From NCBI RefSeq assembly GCF_000282115.1, contig NZ_AKJY01000111.1, forward strand, positions 1 to 64,000: 64,000 nucleotides of DNA, read 5' to 3'. The notes under the pieces are model-generated. The model was not told where the DNA came from and ran no database searches. It saw only the letters and a list, made by a program, of their open reading frames with translations. This document shows, one piece after another, positions 24,124 to 32,796 of the stretch. The DNA is from Chryseobacterium populi (GTDB lineage Bacteria > Bacteroidota > Bacteroidia > Flavobacteriales > Weeksellaceae). Both the position numbers and the translations under genes were made by a program. Numbering within the stretch: position 1 is the stretch's first letter; each line of letters starts with the position of its first letter.

Positions 24124-26619
24124 TTAAATCAATCCAAACTGTTCAAAATGATGGGTAAAGTGCTTTCTGTGCATCAGTTCCCACATTTCTTTGTTAAGCT
24201 TTCCGAAAACAAAATTCATATGCTCTGCCTGTGGATTTTCTTTATAATAGATAGAGAACCTCTTTAAATTATCCATGAAAGACTGTTTTGCAGCTTCAAG
24301 GTTTTTGTATCTTAAGTCTAATAATTTTTCATCCTCAGCGATGAAAGGTGCCGGAAAATCCTTCGGCATTTTTCTGTGATTATACAGAGAATCCTGCCAT
24401 TTTTCCAATTGCTCTTCGGGAGTAAAACATTTTTCAGCTTCCGGCTCGCCTAAGCTTACCAAAACTGCATGATCCAAATGCTCGATCATCTGTTGAGGAG
24501 ACATTTTACCCCAATTTGACTGTGTATTTTCTGTTAATCCGCTTAAAGTTTTCTGAATATTTTTTAAGTTTAAATCAATAAAAGGAGAATGTTTTGCAAC
24601 CAACGTTAAAATAGTGGCTACACAAACCACTTCATCTCTTTGATTAACTACTTCAACCAGCCATTTCACCACACCCGAAGGAATATTTCTGCCTTTTACC
24701 CCTCTGTTGATCTTCTCTTTCGCCGTTAAATAAACGGTAATGGTATCGCCTGCATAAACCGGTTTGAAGAATGAACAGTTTTCCAGACCATAGTTGGCGA
24801 TCACAGGTCCTTTTTTACCGGAAACAAACAACCCTGCCGCTGCGGAAAGTATAAAATATCCGTGAGCGACGGTTTTATCAAAAATAGTTCCCGTTAAACT
24901 TGTCGCATCAGTGTGGGCATAGAAATGATCCCATGAAACATTGGAGAAGTTAACAATATCTGCATCAGTCACCGTTCTTCCTGCTGTTTCCAGAGAATCA
25001 CCGACTTCAACATCTTCAAAATACTTCTGGAAAGGATGTTTATCGGCAAATTTCTTCTCTGCTCCCTGCTGGTATATTTTTGTAATTGCCGTTAAAATAT
25101 CCGGCGATCCCTGAATTGCTGTTTTCTGAAGGAAAAAATGAAGACCGTTCAGACCACCCATTTCTTCACCGCCTCCTGCCCTACCAGGCCCGCCGTGCAT
25201 TAATGTTGGAAGTGGCGACCCGTGTCCTGTACTTTCTTTCGCATTATCTCTGTTTAACACAAAAATCCTGCCGTGCTGAGATGCCATTTTCCATGAGGTT
25301 TCAGCAACGAACTGATCATTATGAGAAATAATGGAGCCTACCAGGCTTCCTTTTCCTCTTTTTGCCAGCGCTGCAGCTTCCTCAGCATCTTTGTATGGCA
25401 TTAAAGTAGAAACAGGCCCGAAAGCTTCGACATCATGGGAAATATTTTTTTCGAAAGGCTTATCATTTAAGAACAGTTTAGGGCTCATAAATGCTCCATT
25501 TTCATAGTCAGCATCTACAAGTTCATGCTTTCCGTCATAGACAAGCTCAGTTTCGGTTTTTAAGATATTTATTTTCCTTACCACTTCGTCGTATTGCTGT
25601 TTTCCTACCAAAGATCCCATCCTGGTTTCCCTGTTTAGTGGGCTTCCGATCTTCGTCTGGTCTAAAGCTTTGGATAAAGCATGCTGAACGTCATCAATCA
25701 AATGTTCAGGGACAATAATTCTTCTGATTGCCGTACATTTCTGACCGGCTTTTGTAGTCATTTCGTTACGGACTTCTTTGATAAAAAGATCAAACTCAGG
25801 AGTTCCCGGTTTTGCATCCAGACCAAGGATTGAGCAGTTTAAAGAGTCTGCTTCCATATTGAAACGGACCGCATTTCCGGCAACAGATGGTAAAGATTTT
25901 AATTTTCTACCTGTATTTGCAGAGCCTGTGAACAATACTGAATCTCCATCCTGAACATAATCCAGGATATTTCCGGGCTCACCACAAACCAATTGAATAG
26001 CTCCTTCCGGAAGAACACCGCTTTCAATCATATCCTGAAAAACCACATTGGTTAAATAAGAACCAAAAGGGGACGGCTTTACAATTGAAGGAACACCAGC
26101 CAGTAACGATGTTGATAATTTCTCCAACATTCCCCAAACCGGGAAGTTGTATGCATTGATCTGAACAGAGACCCCTTCACTTGGTGTTAAAATATGGGTT
26201 CCCAGAAAAGTGCCGTTTGCAGAAATTTTCTGTGTTTCCCCATCTACCCAGAAGGGTGTATTCGGAAGCATTCTCTTCGCCAACCCTGAATAGGTGAAGA
26301 AAGTACCGAAACCACCTTCAATATCTACCCATGAATCGGCATGGGTTGCTCCTGTTTTATATGATAATTCATAATATTTTTTCTTTCTTTCCAACAGGTA
26401 AAGCGCTACCTTTTTCAGCATTTCCCCACGATCATAGAAAGTCATGGAAGAAAGATTTTTATACCCTACCGTTCTTCCGTAATCAAGCGCCTGCTCAAAA
26501 TTCAGTCCTTCCGTATCTGAAACAGCTACCTGCTCTCCTGTCACGGCATTGTACAAAGGAATTCCGTTTCCGGTACCTTCAACCCATTGTCCATAGATAT
26601 AGTTTTTTAACTTTTCCAT
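24124..26619 (-). CDS. paaZ: PaaZ: oxepin-CoA hydrolase / 3-oxo-5,6-dehydrosuberyl-CoA dehydrogenase with extra C-terminal domain
   Basis: At 831 residues this exceeds the usual roughly 680 of PaaZ. Residues 1-515 are an aldehyde dehydrogenase with a catalytic Cys in GQKCTAIRRI and a Glu in MEADSLNC. Residues about 530-675 are a MaoC-type hydratase with WDHFYAHTD and VAHGYFIL. PaaZ opens the oxepin ring and oxidises the aldehyde formed in phenylacetate breakdown. The last about 145 residues (MSPQQMIEHLDHAV ... ELMHRKHFTHHFEQFGLI) resemble the DUF1569/DinB-like fold, here fused to PaaZ. It lies at the far end of the cluster, separated from paaY by four other features, and has its own terminator. 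Confidence 0.93.
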   Translation of the reverse strand: MEKLKNYIYGQWVEGTGNGIPLYNAVTGEQVAVSDTEGLNFEQALDYGRTVGYKNLSSMTFYDRGEMLKKVALYLLERKKKYYELSYKTGATHADSWVDIEGGFGTFFTYSGLAKRMLPNTPFWVDGETQKISANGTFLGTHILTPSEGVSVQINAYNFPVWGMLEKLSTSLLAGVPSIVKPSPFGSYLTNVVFQDMIESGVLPEGAIQLVCGEPGNILDYVQDGDSVLFTGSANTGRKLKSLPSVAGNAVRFNMEADSLNCSILGLDAKPGTPEFDLFIKEVRNEMTTKAGQKCTAIRRIIVPEHLIDDVQHALSKALDQTKIGSPLNRETRMGSLVGKQQYDEVVRKINILKTETELVYDGKHELVDADYENGAFMSPKLFLNDKPFEKNISHDVEAFGPVSTLMPYKDAEEAAALAKRGKGSLVGSIISHNDQFVAETSWKMASQHGRIFVLNRDNAKESTGHGSPLPTLMHGGPGRAGGGEEMGGLNGLHFFLQKTAIQGSPDILTAITKIYQQGAEKKFADKHPFQKYFEDVEVGDSLETAGRTVTDADIVNFSNVSWDHFYAHTDATSLTGTIFDKTVAHGYFILSAAAGLFVSGKKGPVIANYGLENCSFFKPVYAGDTITVYLTAKEKINRGVKGRNIPSGVVKWLVEVVNQRDEVVCVATILTLVAKHSPFIDLNLKNIQKTLSGLTENTQSNWGKMSPQQMIEHLDHAVLVSLGEPEAEKCFTPEEQLEKWQDSLYNHRKMPKDFPAPFIAEDEKLLDLRYKNLEAAKQSFMDNLKRFSIYYKENPQAEHMNFVFGKLNKEMWELMHRKHFTHHFEQFGLI

Positions 26620-26700
26620 ATAGTATTTAATTTAGCAATGTATCCATATAACAGCTATCAATGATATGAGCCGTTACAGTGATACTTTTCATTATTAGAT

Positions 26701-27399
26701 TTATTTATTTTTATTCTGTAGTTTCAGAGCTTCTTCCAATGTGTAGTTCTTCAGCACAAAATCATTCCCGAAAAGATTCTTAGAGTACTCTTCAATTGTT
26801 TCTGAGAATCCGGCTTCTTTTCTTAGGCTGTTTACTTCGTTAAAATTTTTAATGGGCCAGATTAATGATACAATTTCTGTTTTCCCATTTTTTGTAATCT
26901 TAAAAGAAGTTCCCTGTGTTCCGTAAATCTGTTCTTTTTCTTCCTGTAGAAGCTGTCTGTCCAGCATCATCGCATATAACCTGAAAGGAATCTCCTTTTC
27001 TTCAGCAGCTTTTTTGATAACCGGCATATACTGATTAATTTTCGGCGAATGCTGAATAACCAGCCAGGCTGTTTTATTTTCAGGTTCTCCTACTAAAGAT
27101 TTCCCGGGATAACCATATTTTGTTATAATTTTCTCAATCTTAGCAAGATTTTCTTCATCCTGCTTACTCATAATCTTACTGATTCCGACCGTTATATCTT
27201 CTTCCGTAAGATTTTTTGCTTTCATAATTTCCTGCTTTCTTTCTGGAGTAAGATTGGGTTGAAGCAGTTCACGATACACCTGATCATCATTATCAATCTG
27301 AGCCAATTCATTTTTAAGCTCAATATTAATCTGCTTATTCTCAGGTTTCTGAGCATTTATAAAAACAGAAATGAAGATGGCAAAAAATAAATATTTCAT
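26701..27399 (-). CDS. Secreted DUF6624-type protein
   Basis: The 232-residue protein has a signal peptide (to about FINAQ, residue 16), a charged helical region, and the segment ITKYGYPGKSLVGEPENKTA followed by WLVIQHSP. That pattern is typical of DUF6624, whose function is unknown. It lies between the esterase gene and paaZ on the same strand with gaps of 60 and 81 bp. There is no evidence that it takes part in phenylacetate breakdown. Confidence 0.65.
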   Translation of the reverse strand: MKYLFFAIFISVFINAQKPENKQINIELKNELAQIDNDDQVYRELLQPNLTPERKQEIMKAKNLTEEDITVGISKIMSKQDEENLAKIEKIITKYGYPGKSLVGEPENKTAWLVIQHSPKINQYMPVIKKAAEEKEIPFRLYAMMLDRQLLQEEKEQIYGTQGTSFKITKNGKTEIVSLIWPIKNFNEVNSLRKEAGFSETIEEYSKNLFGNDFVLKNYTLEEALKLQNKNK

Positions 27400-27459
27400 A
27401 TGAATTAATTTAATAATGTATCTGTTTAACAGGTTACCAATGGTTGTTACGTTTATGAC

Positions 27460-28287
27460 TTATTTCGGCTCCTGATAGGGAAACAGTTTTACCAATCCTT
27501 CATATAAACTTCTGTGAAGAATTGTTGCATGGTTATCTGTTTCCATCATTTTATATTCTACCATCCAGTTTTTCTTATTTGATTTTTTAAGAACGTCATA
27601 AAACGTTTCCGCATCTTTTACCATCACCGGGTGTTCACCTTTACCTACAGAAATATAAACAAATTTCTTAGTGTCCGGAATTTTCATTAATAATTGACCG
27701 GCCTGTTTTAAAAGACTCTCATCATCCCACCATAAACTCGGACTGATGATAAAATAATTATTGAACATTTCAGGTTTTTTCAGCAGAATTTCTGTTGCCA
27801 GAAGCCCTCCTAGAGACTGTCCGAACAAATATTTATCAGTGGTTTTAAACTGACTTTCAACGTAAGGCTTTAATTCTTTTTCCAAAAAATCAATGAACTT
27901 ATCAGAATGTCCTGTAGTAGGATAATCTTTCTGTAAATCTTTTAGGTCTGTATGGAAAGTAAAATCTCTTTTCCTGTCTATATTGGCAATTCCGACTATA
28001 ATTGTTTCCGGCATGGAATACATTTGATTAAAGAACTGCACCAATCCGGAAACATGTATAAAATCTTCATTCATGCTCCCATCCAGGAGATAAATCACGG
28101 GATATGATTTTGTCTTGTCAACCCCCTGAGGAAGATAAATATTCAACGTTCTTTCTTCGTTTAATATCTTTGACTTTAATGTTCTTATTTCGCCTATAGT
28201 TAAAGGCTTTATCATTCCATTCTGCGCTAAAACCGTATAATTAAATGCAAACAGAAAACCGCAGCATATAAGAATCTTTTTGATCAT
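27460..28287 (-). CDS. Secreted alpha/beta-hydrolase of the esterase D / IroE-like family
   Basis: The 275-residue protein has a signal peptide (to about VLAQ, residue 21), the nucleophile elbow GQSLGG, PVIYLLDGS near the oxyanion strand, and a C-terminal His in DNHATILH. This is the layout of the putative-esterase family that includes siderophore esterases and antigen-85-like enzymes. It should act in the periplasm or outside. The substrate is unknown. It lies just inside the hairpin-flanked RAYT block within the paa region. Confidence 0.83.
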   Translation of the reverse strand: MIKKILICCGFLFAFNYTVLAQNGMIKPLTIGEIRTLKSKILNEERTLNIYLPQGVDKTKSYPVIYLLDGSMNEDFIHVSGLVQFFNQMYSMPETIIVGIANIDRKRDFTFHTDLKDLQKDYPTTGHSDKFIDFLEKELKPYVESQFKTTDKYLFGQSLGGLLATEILLKKPEMFNNYFIISPSLWWDDESLLKQAGQLLMKIPDTKKFVYISVGKGEHPVMVKDAETFYDVLKKSNKKNWMVEYKMMETDNHATILHRSLYEGLVKLFPYQEPK

Positions 28288-28324
28288 GTTTTATTAAATA
28301 TTAACTAATTTCAAAACTTCATCA

Positions 28325-28357
28325 AAACCTCATAGGTTTTAGAAACCTATGAGGTTT
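28325..28357. repeat. REP-like hairpin, left flank of the RAYT gene
   Basis: Perfect 15-bp arms AAACCTCATAGGTTT and AAACCTATGAGGTTT with loop TAG. The same arms occur at 28997-29029, on the other side of the transposase gene. Confidence 0.85.
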
Positions 28358-28381
28358 AGGTTTAATTTTTTATAATTTTTT

Positions 28382-28960
28382 CTATTCGAAGCTCATAAAA
28401 TCATAATCAACATTTGACTTATGATATTCTATAAAATCATTTACCGTTTCAAAATATTTCATCATTTCTTTTCTTTCAATTTCACTTGGTTTATACCAAT
28501 TGATATAGGATCGATAGGATGAATATTTCCAATTATTGATATTCTCAACAAGCCCATGACTGGCAGGGTTATTATGAATATAATGTAACAATTTAATCAA
28601 ATACTTCTCGTCATTCACTTTTTTACGTTTTAAAAAGTCCATAAAAAGAGCTCCTTTCCTACCATACCTTTTATTGTAGGCTTTTGCATAACCGTTTAAT
28701 AAATTACTAAACTGTTTCATTAAACAGGCATGCTCATTCCCATTTGAAATCTGATCTAAATCTTTAAATCTTATTAATAAATGAAAATGATTTGGCATCA
28801 AACAATAGGCATATATTTCGCTTATTGGGATAATATATTTTAATAGTTTATCTAAAAAATATTTATAATTTTCTTCTTCTCTAAAAATTAACTCTCCCCC
28901 GTTTGCATGACTATAGATGTGGTATATATATCCACATTCAAAATTTTCTGTACTTGACAT
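28382..28960 (-). CDS. REP-associated tyrosine transposase (RAYT, Y1/HUH family)
   Basis: The 192-residue protein has the HUH motif HFHLLIRF (His58, His60) of Y1 transposases. A segment with candidate catalytic tyrosines (LNGYAKAYNKRYGRKG, Tyr91/Tyr95) and GALFMDFLKRKKVND follows, with LIKLLHYIHNNPASHGLV typical of RAYTs. RAYTs nick and move or maintain short palindromic REP sequences. Identical hairpins stand 24 bp beyond its stop and 36 bp before its start, making a self-contained unit. It is inserted between paaY and the esterase gene and reads in the same direction as the paa genes. Confidence 0.92.
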   Translation of the reverse strand: MSSTENFECGYIYHIYSHANGGELIFREEENYKYFLDKLLKYIIPISEIYAYCLMPNHFHLLIRFKDLDQISNGNEHACLMKQFSNLLNGYAKAYNKRYGRKGALFMDFLKRKKVNDEKYLIKLLHYIHNNPASHGLVENINNWKYSSYRSYINWYKPSEIERKEMMKYFETVNDFIEYHKSNVDYDFMSFE

Positions 28961-28996
28961 TTATTTTTTCTCATTTGTGTGTTCTTGTAAATATTC

Positions 28997-29029
28997 AAAC
29001 CTCATAGGTTTTAAAAACCTATGAGGTTT
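28997..29029. repeat. REP-like hairpin, right flank of the RAYT gene
   Basis: Same 15-bp arms as 28325-28357, with loop TAA instead of TAG. Probably the sequence recognised by the RAYT. Confidence 0.85.
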
Positions 29030-29042
29030 AATTTAATTGGAA

Positions 29043-29636
29043 TTATTTCACATCATCCCAGATGCTGTAATCAACAACTTTTGTTGGGGTTTGGTGAACG
29101 TATTCGGAGAAAGGCTCACAGGGCAGAATAGCTTCTTTCCCTTCCCTTGCCAATTCCTGATAAAGCTTTGTACCTTCTGTTTTCCAACGTATCATATCGT
29201 CTGAAACATCACGGATAATTTTTGCCGGGCTTCCTACAATTAATTTTCTCGGTTCACATTTAAAATTAGCAGGAACAAAAGCCAGGGCGCCTACAATACA
29301 TTCATCCCCGATCACTGCTTTGTCCATCACTACAGCATTCATTCCCACCAGGCAGTTTTTACCGATATGCCCGGAATGAATAATCGCACCATGCCCGATG
29401 TGTGCAGATTCTTCCAAGATAGTTTCAATATTTGGGAACACATGCAGTGTACAGTTTTCCTGAACATTGGCACCATCTTTTATAATGATTTTACCCCAGT
29501 CACCACGGATCACTGCATTCGGGCCGATATAAACTTCTTCGCCAATCTCTACATTTCCGATAATCACCGCCTGCGGATGAATATATGCAGAAGGTTTTAT
29601 GATAGGGCGGATGCCATGATATGAGTAGATGTTCAT
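29043..29636 (-). CDS. paaY: PaaY-like gamma-carbonic-anhydrase family thioesterase
   Basis: The 197-residue protein is a left-handed beta-helix of hexapeptide repeats with the conserved histidines TLHVFP and HIGHGAIIHSG that bind metal in gamma-carbonic anhydrases. PaaY homologues hydrolyse dead-end CoA thioesters such as ring-1,2-epoxyphenylacetyl-CoA products and protect the phenylacetate route. Its place right after paaJ supports the name. The REP-like hairpin lies 13 bp downstream and an inverted repeat of family A lies upstream. Confidence 0.88.
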   Translation of the reverse strand: MNIYSYHGIRPIIKPSAYIHPQAVIIGNVEIGEEVYIGPNAVIRGDWGKIIIKDGANVQENCTLHVFPNIETILEESAHIGHGAIIHSGHIGKNCLVGMNAVVMDKAVIGDECIVGALAFVPANFKCEPRKLIVGSPAKIIRDVSDDMIRWKTEGTKLYQELAREGKEAILPCEPFSEYVHQTPTKVVDYSIWDDVK

Positions 29637-29652
29637 AATTTTATTAAAAATT

Positions 29653-29763
29653 TAATGTAACAATGTATGAATGAACAGTATAACAATGTACTAGATTACC
29701 AATTAAAATGTTCACAGCAACAGAACAATTGTTACATTGATAGACTGGTACATTGTTACATTA
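29653..29763. repeat. Intergenic inverted repeat, family A
   Basis: The ends TAATGTAACAATGTA and TACATTGTTACATTA form a perfect 15-bp inverted repeat across 111 bases, filling the paaJ-paaY gap. Internal copies of TTGTTACATT are also present. Confidence 0.75.
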
Positions 29764-29769
29764 AAAAAG

Positions 29770-30975
29770 CTATACTTTTTCGATGATCATTGCGTACCCT
29801 TGTCCGACGCCGATGCAAAGTGTACATAAGGCATATTTTTTATTCTGTTTCTGAAGTTCCAAGGCAGCAGAACCGATGATTCTTGCTCCGGAAACTCCAA
29901 GTGGGTGGCCGATTGCAATAGCTCCGCCGTTAGGGTTCACTCTTGAATCATCATCTTTTAAACCTAAACTTCTTGTTACGGCTAAAGATTGGGCGGCAAA
30001 AGCTTCGTTTAATTCGATAACATCCATATCTTCCAATGAAAGATTCAATCTTCTCAATAGTTTCTGAGTAGCTTCTACCGGTCCTATTCCCATAATTCTC
30101 GGTTCAACACCCGCTACAGATGATCCTAAGATTTTAGCCTTTGGTGTTAAACCGTACTTTTTTACCGCTTCTTCACTTGCTAAAATAAGAGCAGCAGCTC
30201 CGTCATTCATTCCTGAAGCGTTTCCGGCAGTTACCGTACCTTCTTTTCTGAAAGCAGGACGAAGTTTTCCCAAGCCTTCCATTGAAGATGCCGGTTTAAT
30301 AAATTCATCCTTATCAAAAATTTTAGGTTCGCCTTTTTTCTGTGGAATTTCAACTTTTATAATTTCTTCTGCCAGTCTTCCGCTTTCCTGGGCTTTTGTA
30401 GCCTTCTGCTGAGACCAAAGAGCAAATTTATCCTGATCTTCCCGGCTGATATTATGCATATCCGCTAAATTTTCAGCAGTTTCTCCCATTCCGTCAACAC
30501 CGTACATTTCTTTCATTTTAGGATTAACAAATCTCCATCCGAAAGTGGTGTCAAACATCTGGCTGTCTCTACCAAAAGCTGATCCTGGTTTTGACATTAC
30601 ATATGGAGAACGTGTCATATGCTCAACTCCGCCGGCAATGTAGATTTCACCTTCTCCTGCAGCAATTGACCTGAATGTGTTGGCAACCGCCGACATTCCG
30701 GAAGCACACAGCCTGTTTACCGTTTCTCCTCCGATTTTGTAAGGAAGACCGGCCAACAGAAGAGCCATCCTCGCTACGTTACGGTTATCTTCTCCTGCCT
30801 GATTAGCACATCCGAAAATAACATCTTCAATTTCCTCAACAGGAACTTCAGGGTTTCTTGCTACAATTTCTTTAATAACTATCGCTGCCAAATCATCAGC
30901 TCTAACTTCTGATAATCCTCCCTGCAGTTTTGAAACAGGAGTCCTGATGTAATCTATGATGTATACGTTATTCAT
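29770..30975 (-). CDS. paaJ: 3-oxoadipyl-CoA / 3-oxo-5,6-dehydrosuberyl-CoA thiolase
   Basis: The 401-residue thiolase has the nucleophile Cys90 in NRLCASGMSA, the GHPLGVSGAR motif with its His, and the C-terminal Cys in CIGVGQGYAM. In phenylacetate breakdown PaaJ releases acetyl-CoA twice, giving finally succinyl-CoA plus acetyl-CoA. Position in the paa cluster and overall similarity to PcaF/PaaJ rather than to fatty-acid thiolases support this. It lies between paaI and paaY. Confidence 0.94.
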   Translation of the reverse strand: MNNVYIIDYIRTPVSKLQGGLSEVRADDLAAIVIKEIVARNPEVPVEEIEDVIFGCANQAGEDNRNVARMALLLAGLPYKIGGETVNRLCASGMSAVANTFRSIAAGEGEIYIAGGVEHMTRSPYVMSKPGSAFGRDSQMFDTTFGWRFVNPKMKEMYGVDGMGETAENLADMHNISREDQDKFALWSQQKATKAQESGRLAEEIIKVEIPQKKGEPKIFDKDEFIKPASSMEGLGKLRPAFRKEGTVTAGNASGMNDGAAALILASEEAVKKYGLTPKAKILGSSVAGVEPRIMGIGPVEATQKLLRRLNLSLEDMDVIELNEAFAAQSLAVTRSLGLKDDDSRVNPNGGAIAIGHPLGVSGARIIGSAALELQKQNKKYALCTLCIGVGQGYAMIIEKV

Positions 30976-30980
30976 TTTTT

Positions 30981-31045
30981 ATTAGATTTTTAGATGTAAG
31001 ATCTCAGAGGTCAGACATTTGTTAATCTAATATCTGGCATCTGAT
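30981..31045. repeat. Intergenic repeat, family C
   Basis: The left half (TTAGATTTTTAGATGTAAGA) and right half (the complement of CAGATGCCAGATATTAGATT) form an imperfect inverted repeat. Related AGATnTnAGAT sequences lie at 35045-35121 and 9935-9960. Confidence 0.5.
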
Positions 31046-31056
31046 GTTTTTATCTT

Positions 31057-31470
31057 TTATAGTTCTGTTACTTTTTTTCCTATTTTATAAACTGTTCCTA
31101 CAAATTTTGCAATCAGTTCGTTGTTCTGATTGGTAATTTTAATATCGTAAACAGCTGTTTTTCTGGTATTGTTTACCAGGATGCTTTCCGCTCTGAAAAT
31201 ATCGCCTTCTTGTCCGGCCTTGGTAAAATTGATGATACAGTTCAGAGCAACAGCCGCATCTCCGGTGTTGTTGGACGAAAATGCCAAAGCAGAATCTGCG
31301 AAAGCAAATGTAACGCCCCCGTGAACCGTTTTAAGCCCATTAATCATTTCATGCTTTATAGGCATTTCTATTAAACAATAATTTTCTTTGACCTCGATCA
31401 TTTTTATATTCATCCACTGGGAAAAATAATCCTGATCAAACATATAATCTGCAACTTGTCTTGGCGTCAT
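31057..31470 (-). CDS. paaI: PaaI-type hydroxyphenylacetyl-CoA thioesterase
   Basis: The 137-residue protein is a single hot-dog domain with the PaaI motif TVHGGVTFAFADSALAF, holding the conserved Gly-Gly and Asp. PaaI is a proofreading thioesterase that frees CoA from ring-hydroxylated phenylacetyl-CoA. It stands between paaH and paaJ, as in other paa clusters. The ATG at 31470 is the only good start. Confidence 0.92.
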   Translation of the reverse strand: MTPRQVADYMFDQDYFSQWMNIKMIEVKENYCLIEMPIKHEMINGLKTVHGGVTFAFADSALAFSSNNTGDAAVALNCIINFTKAGQEGDIFRAESILVNNTRKTAVYDIKITNQNNELIAKFVGTVYKIGKKVTEL

Positions 31471-31480
31471 TTTTTTTTAA

Positions 31481-31580
31481 TTTAACAATGTATCAATGTA
31501 ACAGTTTACCAGTGAGATGCTTCGATAAACTCGGCATTACAGGGATTGTTACATTGCTAGACTTACTATATTGTTACATT
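31481..31580. repeat. Intergenic repeat, family A, overlapping the paaH stop codon
   Basis: Starts TTTAACAATGTATCAATG and ends TATATTGTTACATT. It includes a 25-base segment (31495-31519) found inverted and identical at 33705-33729. The right end supplies the last codon and stop of paaH. Confidence 0.75.
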
Positions 31581-32707
31581 TTTCGTAGTAACGGGCTTTG
31601 TCTGTATCTTTCTTCCTGGTATTCTTCATAAAGGCTCTGAAGGGTTTCTGAGATTTTTGCATATCCGATTTCTTGTCCCCAGCTTAATAATCCTTTTGGA
31701 TAATTTACTCCTTTCTGCATCGCCAGCTCGATATCTCCATCATTGGCAACACCCAATCTTTTGGCCTCAACCGCTTCGTTGACCAGCATTGAAATAATTC
31801 TTAAAAAGATTTGCTGATACAAAGCATCATCTTTTTGAGCAACAGGTTTTACTGCATTTTCGCTGTAGTCATAGAACCCTTTTCCTGTTTTTCTCCCATG
31901 GAGTTTTGCTTCGGACATACGTTGCTGAAGTAAGGACGGCTTGTATTTCGGATCGTAGAAATAATCTTTATAAACGGTAGTAGTTACAGCAAAATTTACA
32001 TCAACCCCAATTAAATCCATCAGTTCAAACGGACCCATTTTGAAGTTTCCGATGGTTTTCATTGCTTCATCTACCTGCTCCGGAGCTGCGATATCTTCTT
32101 CGACCATTCTTAAGGCTTCACCGTAGTAAGGGCGGGCAATTCTGTTCACGATAAACCCGGGAATATCTTTAGCAATTACAGGAACTTTTCCCCATTTTTT
32201 CATGAGGTCATAGATTTTTCCCGCTAAAGATTTTTCGGTAAGTAAGGATGGAATTACCTCAACTAGCGGCATTAAGGGAGCCGGATTGAAAAAGTGAATT
32301 CCGATGAAACGTTCCGGTTGTTTTAATTCCGCACCTAAAGAGGTAATAGAAATGGATGATGTATTGGAACTGATGATGCAGTTTTCAGAAACATAGTTTT
32401 CAAGTTCTGTAAAAACCTTGGTTTTGATTTCTTTATTTTCGATAATGGCTTCGATTACCAGATCAGAATCTTTTAGATCCTGTAAAACCTCACCTTTAAC
32501 GATATTATTTCTGATTTCTGTAGCTCTTTCCTGAGAGATCTTAGTTTTTTCAACTAATTTCTGAAGTGTTTTCTCCAGACCGGAAAATGCTTTATCAATT
32601 TGTGCAGCCTGCGCATCGTATACAACCACTTTGCAGCCTGCCGTTGCAGCAACCTGAGCGATTCCGATACCCATGGTTCCTGCCCCAATAATTCCAATAT
32701 TGTTCAT
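31574..32707 (-). CDS. paaH: 3-hydroxyadipyl-CoA dehydrogenase
   Basis: The 377-residue protein has the NAD-binding motif GAGTMGIGIA (residues 8-17), then SSNTSSISIT and FIGIHFFNPAPLMPLVE, and a C-terminal dimerisation half with GRKTGKGFYDY. These are hallmarks of 3-hydroxyacyl-CoA dehydrogenases. In this cluster it oxidises 3-hydroxyadipyl-CoA to 3-oxoadipyl-CoA. Its last residues lie inside a family A repeat, so insertion of that element may have set the present stop. Confidence 0.93.
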   Translation of the reverse strand: MNNIGIIGAGTMGIGIAQVAATAGCKVVVYDAQAAQIDKAFSGLEKTLQKLVEKTKISQERATEIRNNIVKGEVLQDLKDSDLVIEAIIENKEIKTKVFTELENYVSENCIISSNTSSISITSLGAELKQPERFIGIHFFNPAPLMPLVEVIPSLLTEKSLAGKIYDLMKKWGKVPVIAKDIPGFIVNRIARPYYGEALRMVEEDIAAPEQVDEAMKTIGNFKMGPFELMDLIGVDVNFAVTTTVYKDYFYDPKYKPSLLQQRMSEAKLHGRKTGKGFYDYSENAVKPVAQKDDALYQQIFLRIISMLVNEAVEAKRLGVANDGDIELAMQKGVNYPKGLLSWGQEIGYAKISETLQSLYEEYQEERYRQSPLLRKM

Positions 32708-32725
32708 GTTTTGTACTATGTAAAA

Positions 32726-32790
32726 TGTACAATGTAAAATGTATTTTTAATTGTAATGTACTTTGTACAGCTTACATTTTACATTGTACA
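32726..32790. repeat. Intergenic inverted repeat, family B
   Basis: Perfect 18-bp arms: TGTACAATGTAAAATGTA (32726-32743) and its complement (32773-32790) around a 29-base spacer, between paaG and paaH. A weaker relative lies at 36483-36532. Confidence 0.8.
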
Positions 32791-32796
32791 GTTTTT

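Noticed and set aside
24446..26630. Several plus-strand frames of 75-99 residues opposite paaZ
   Set aside because: All are antisense to conserved domains of paaZ, with no own signals or recognisable product.
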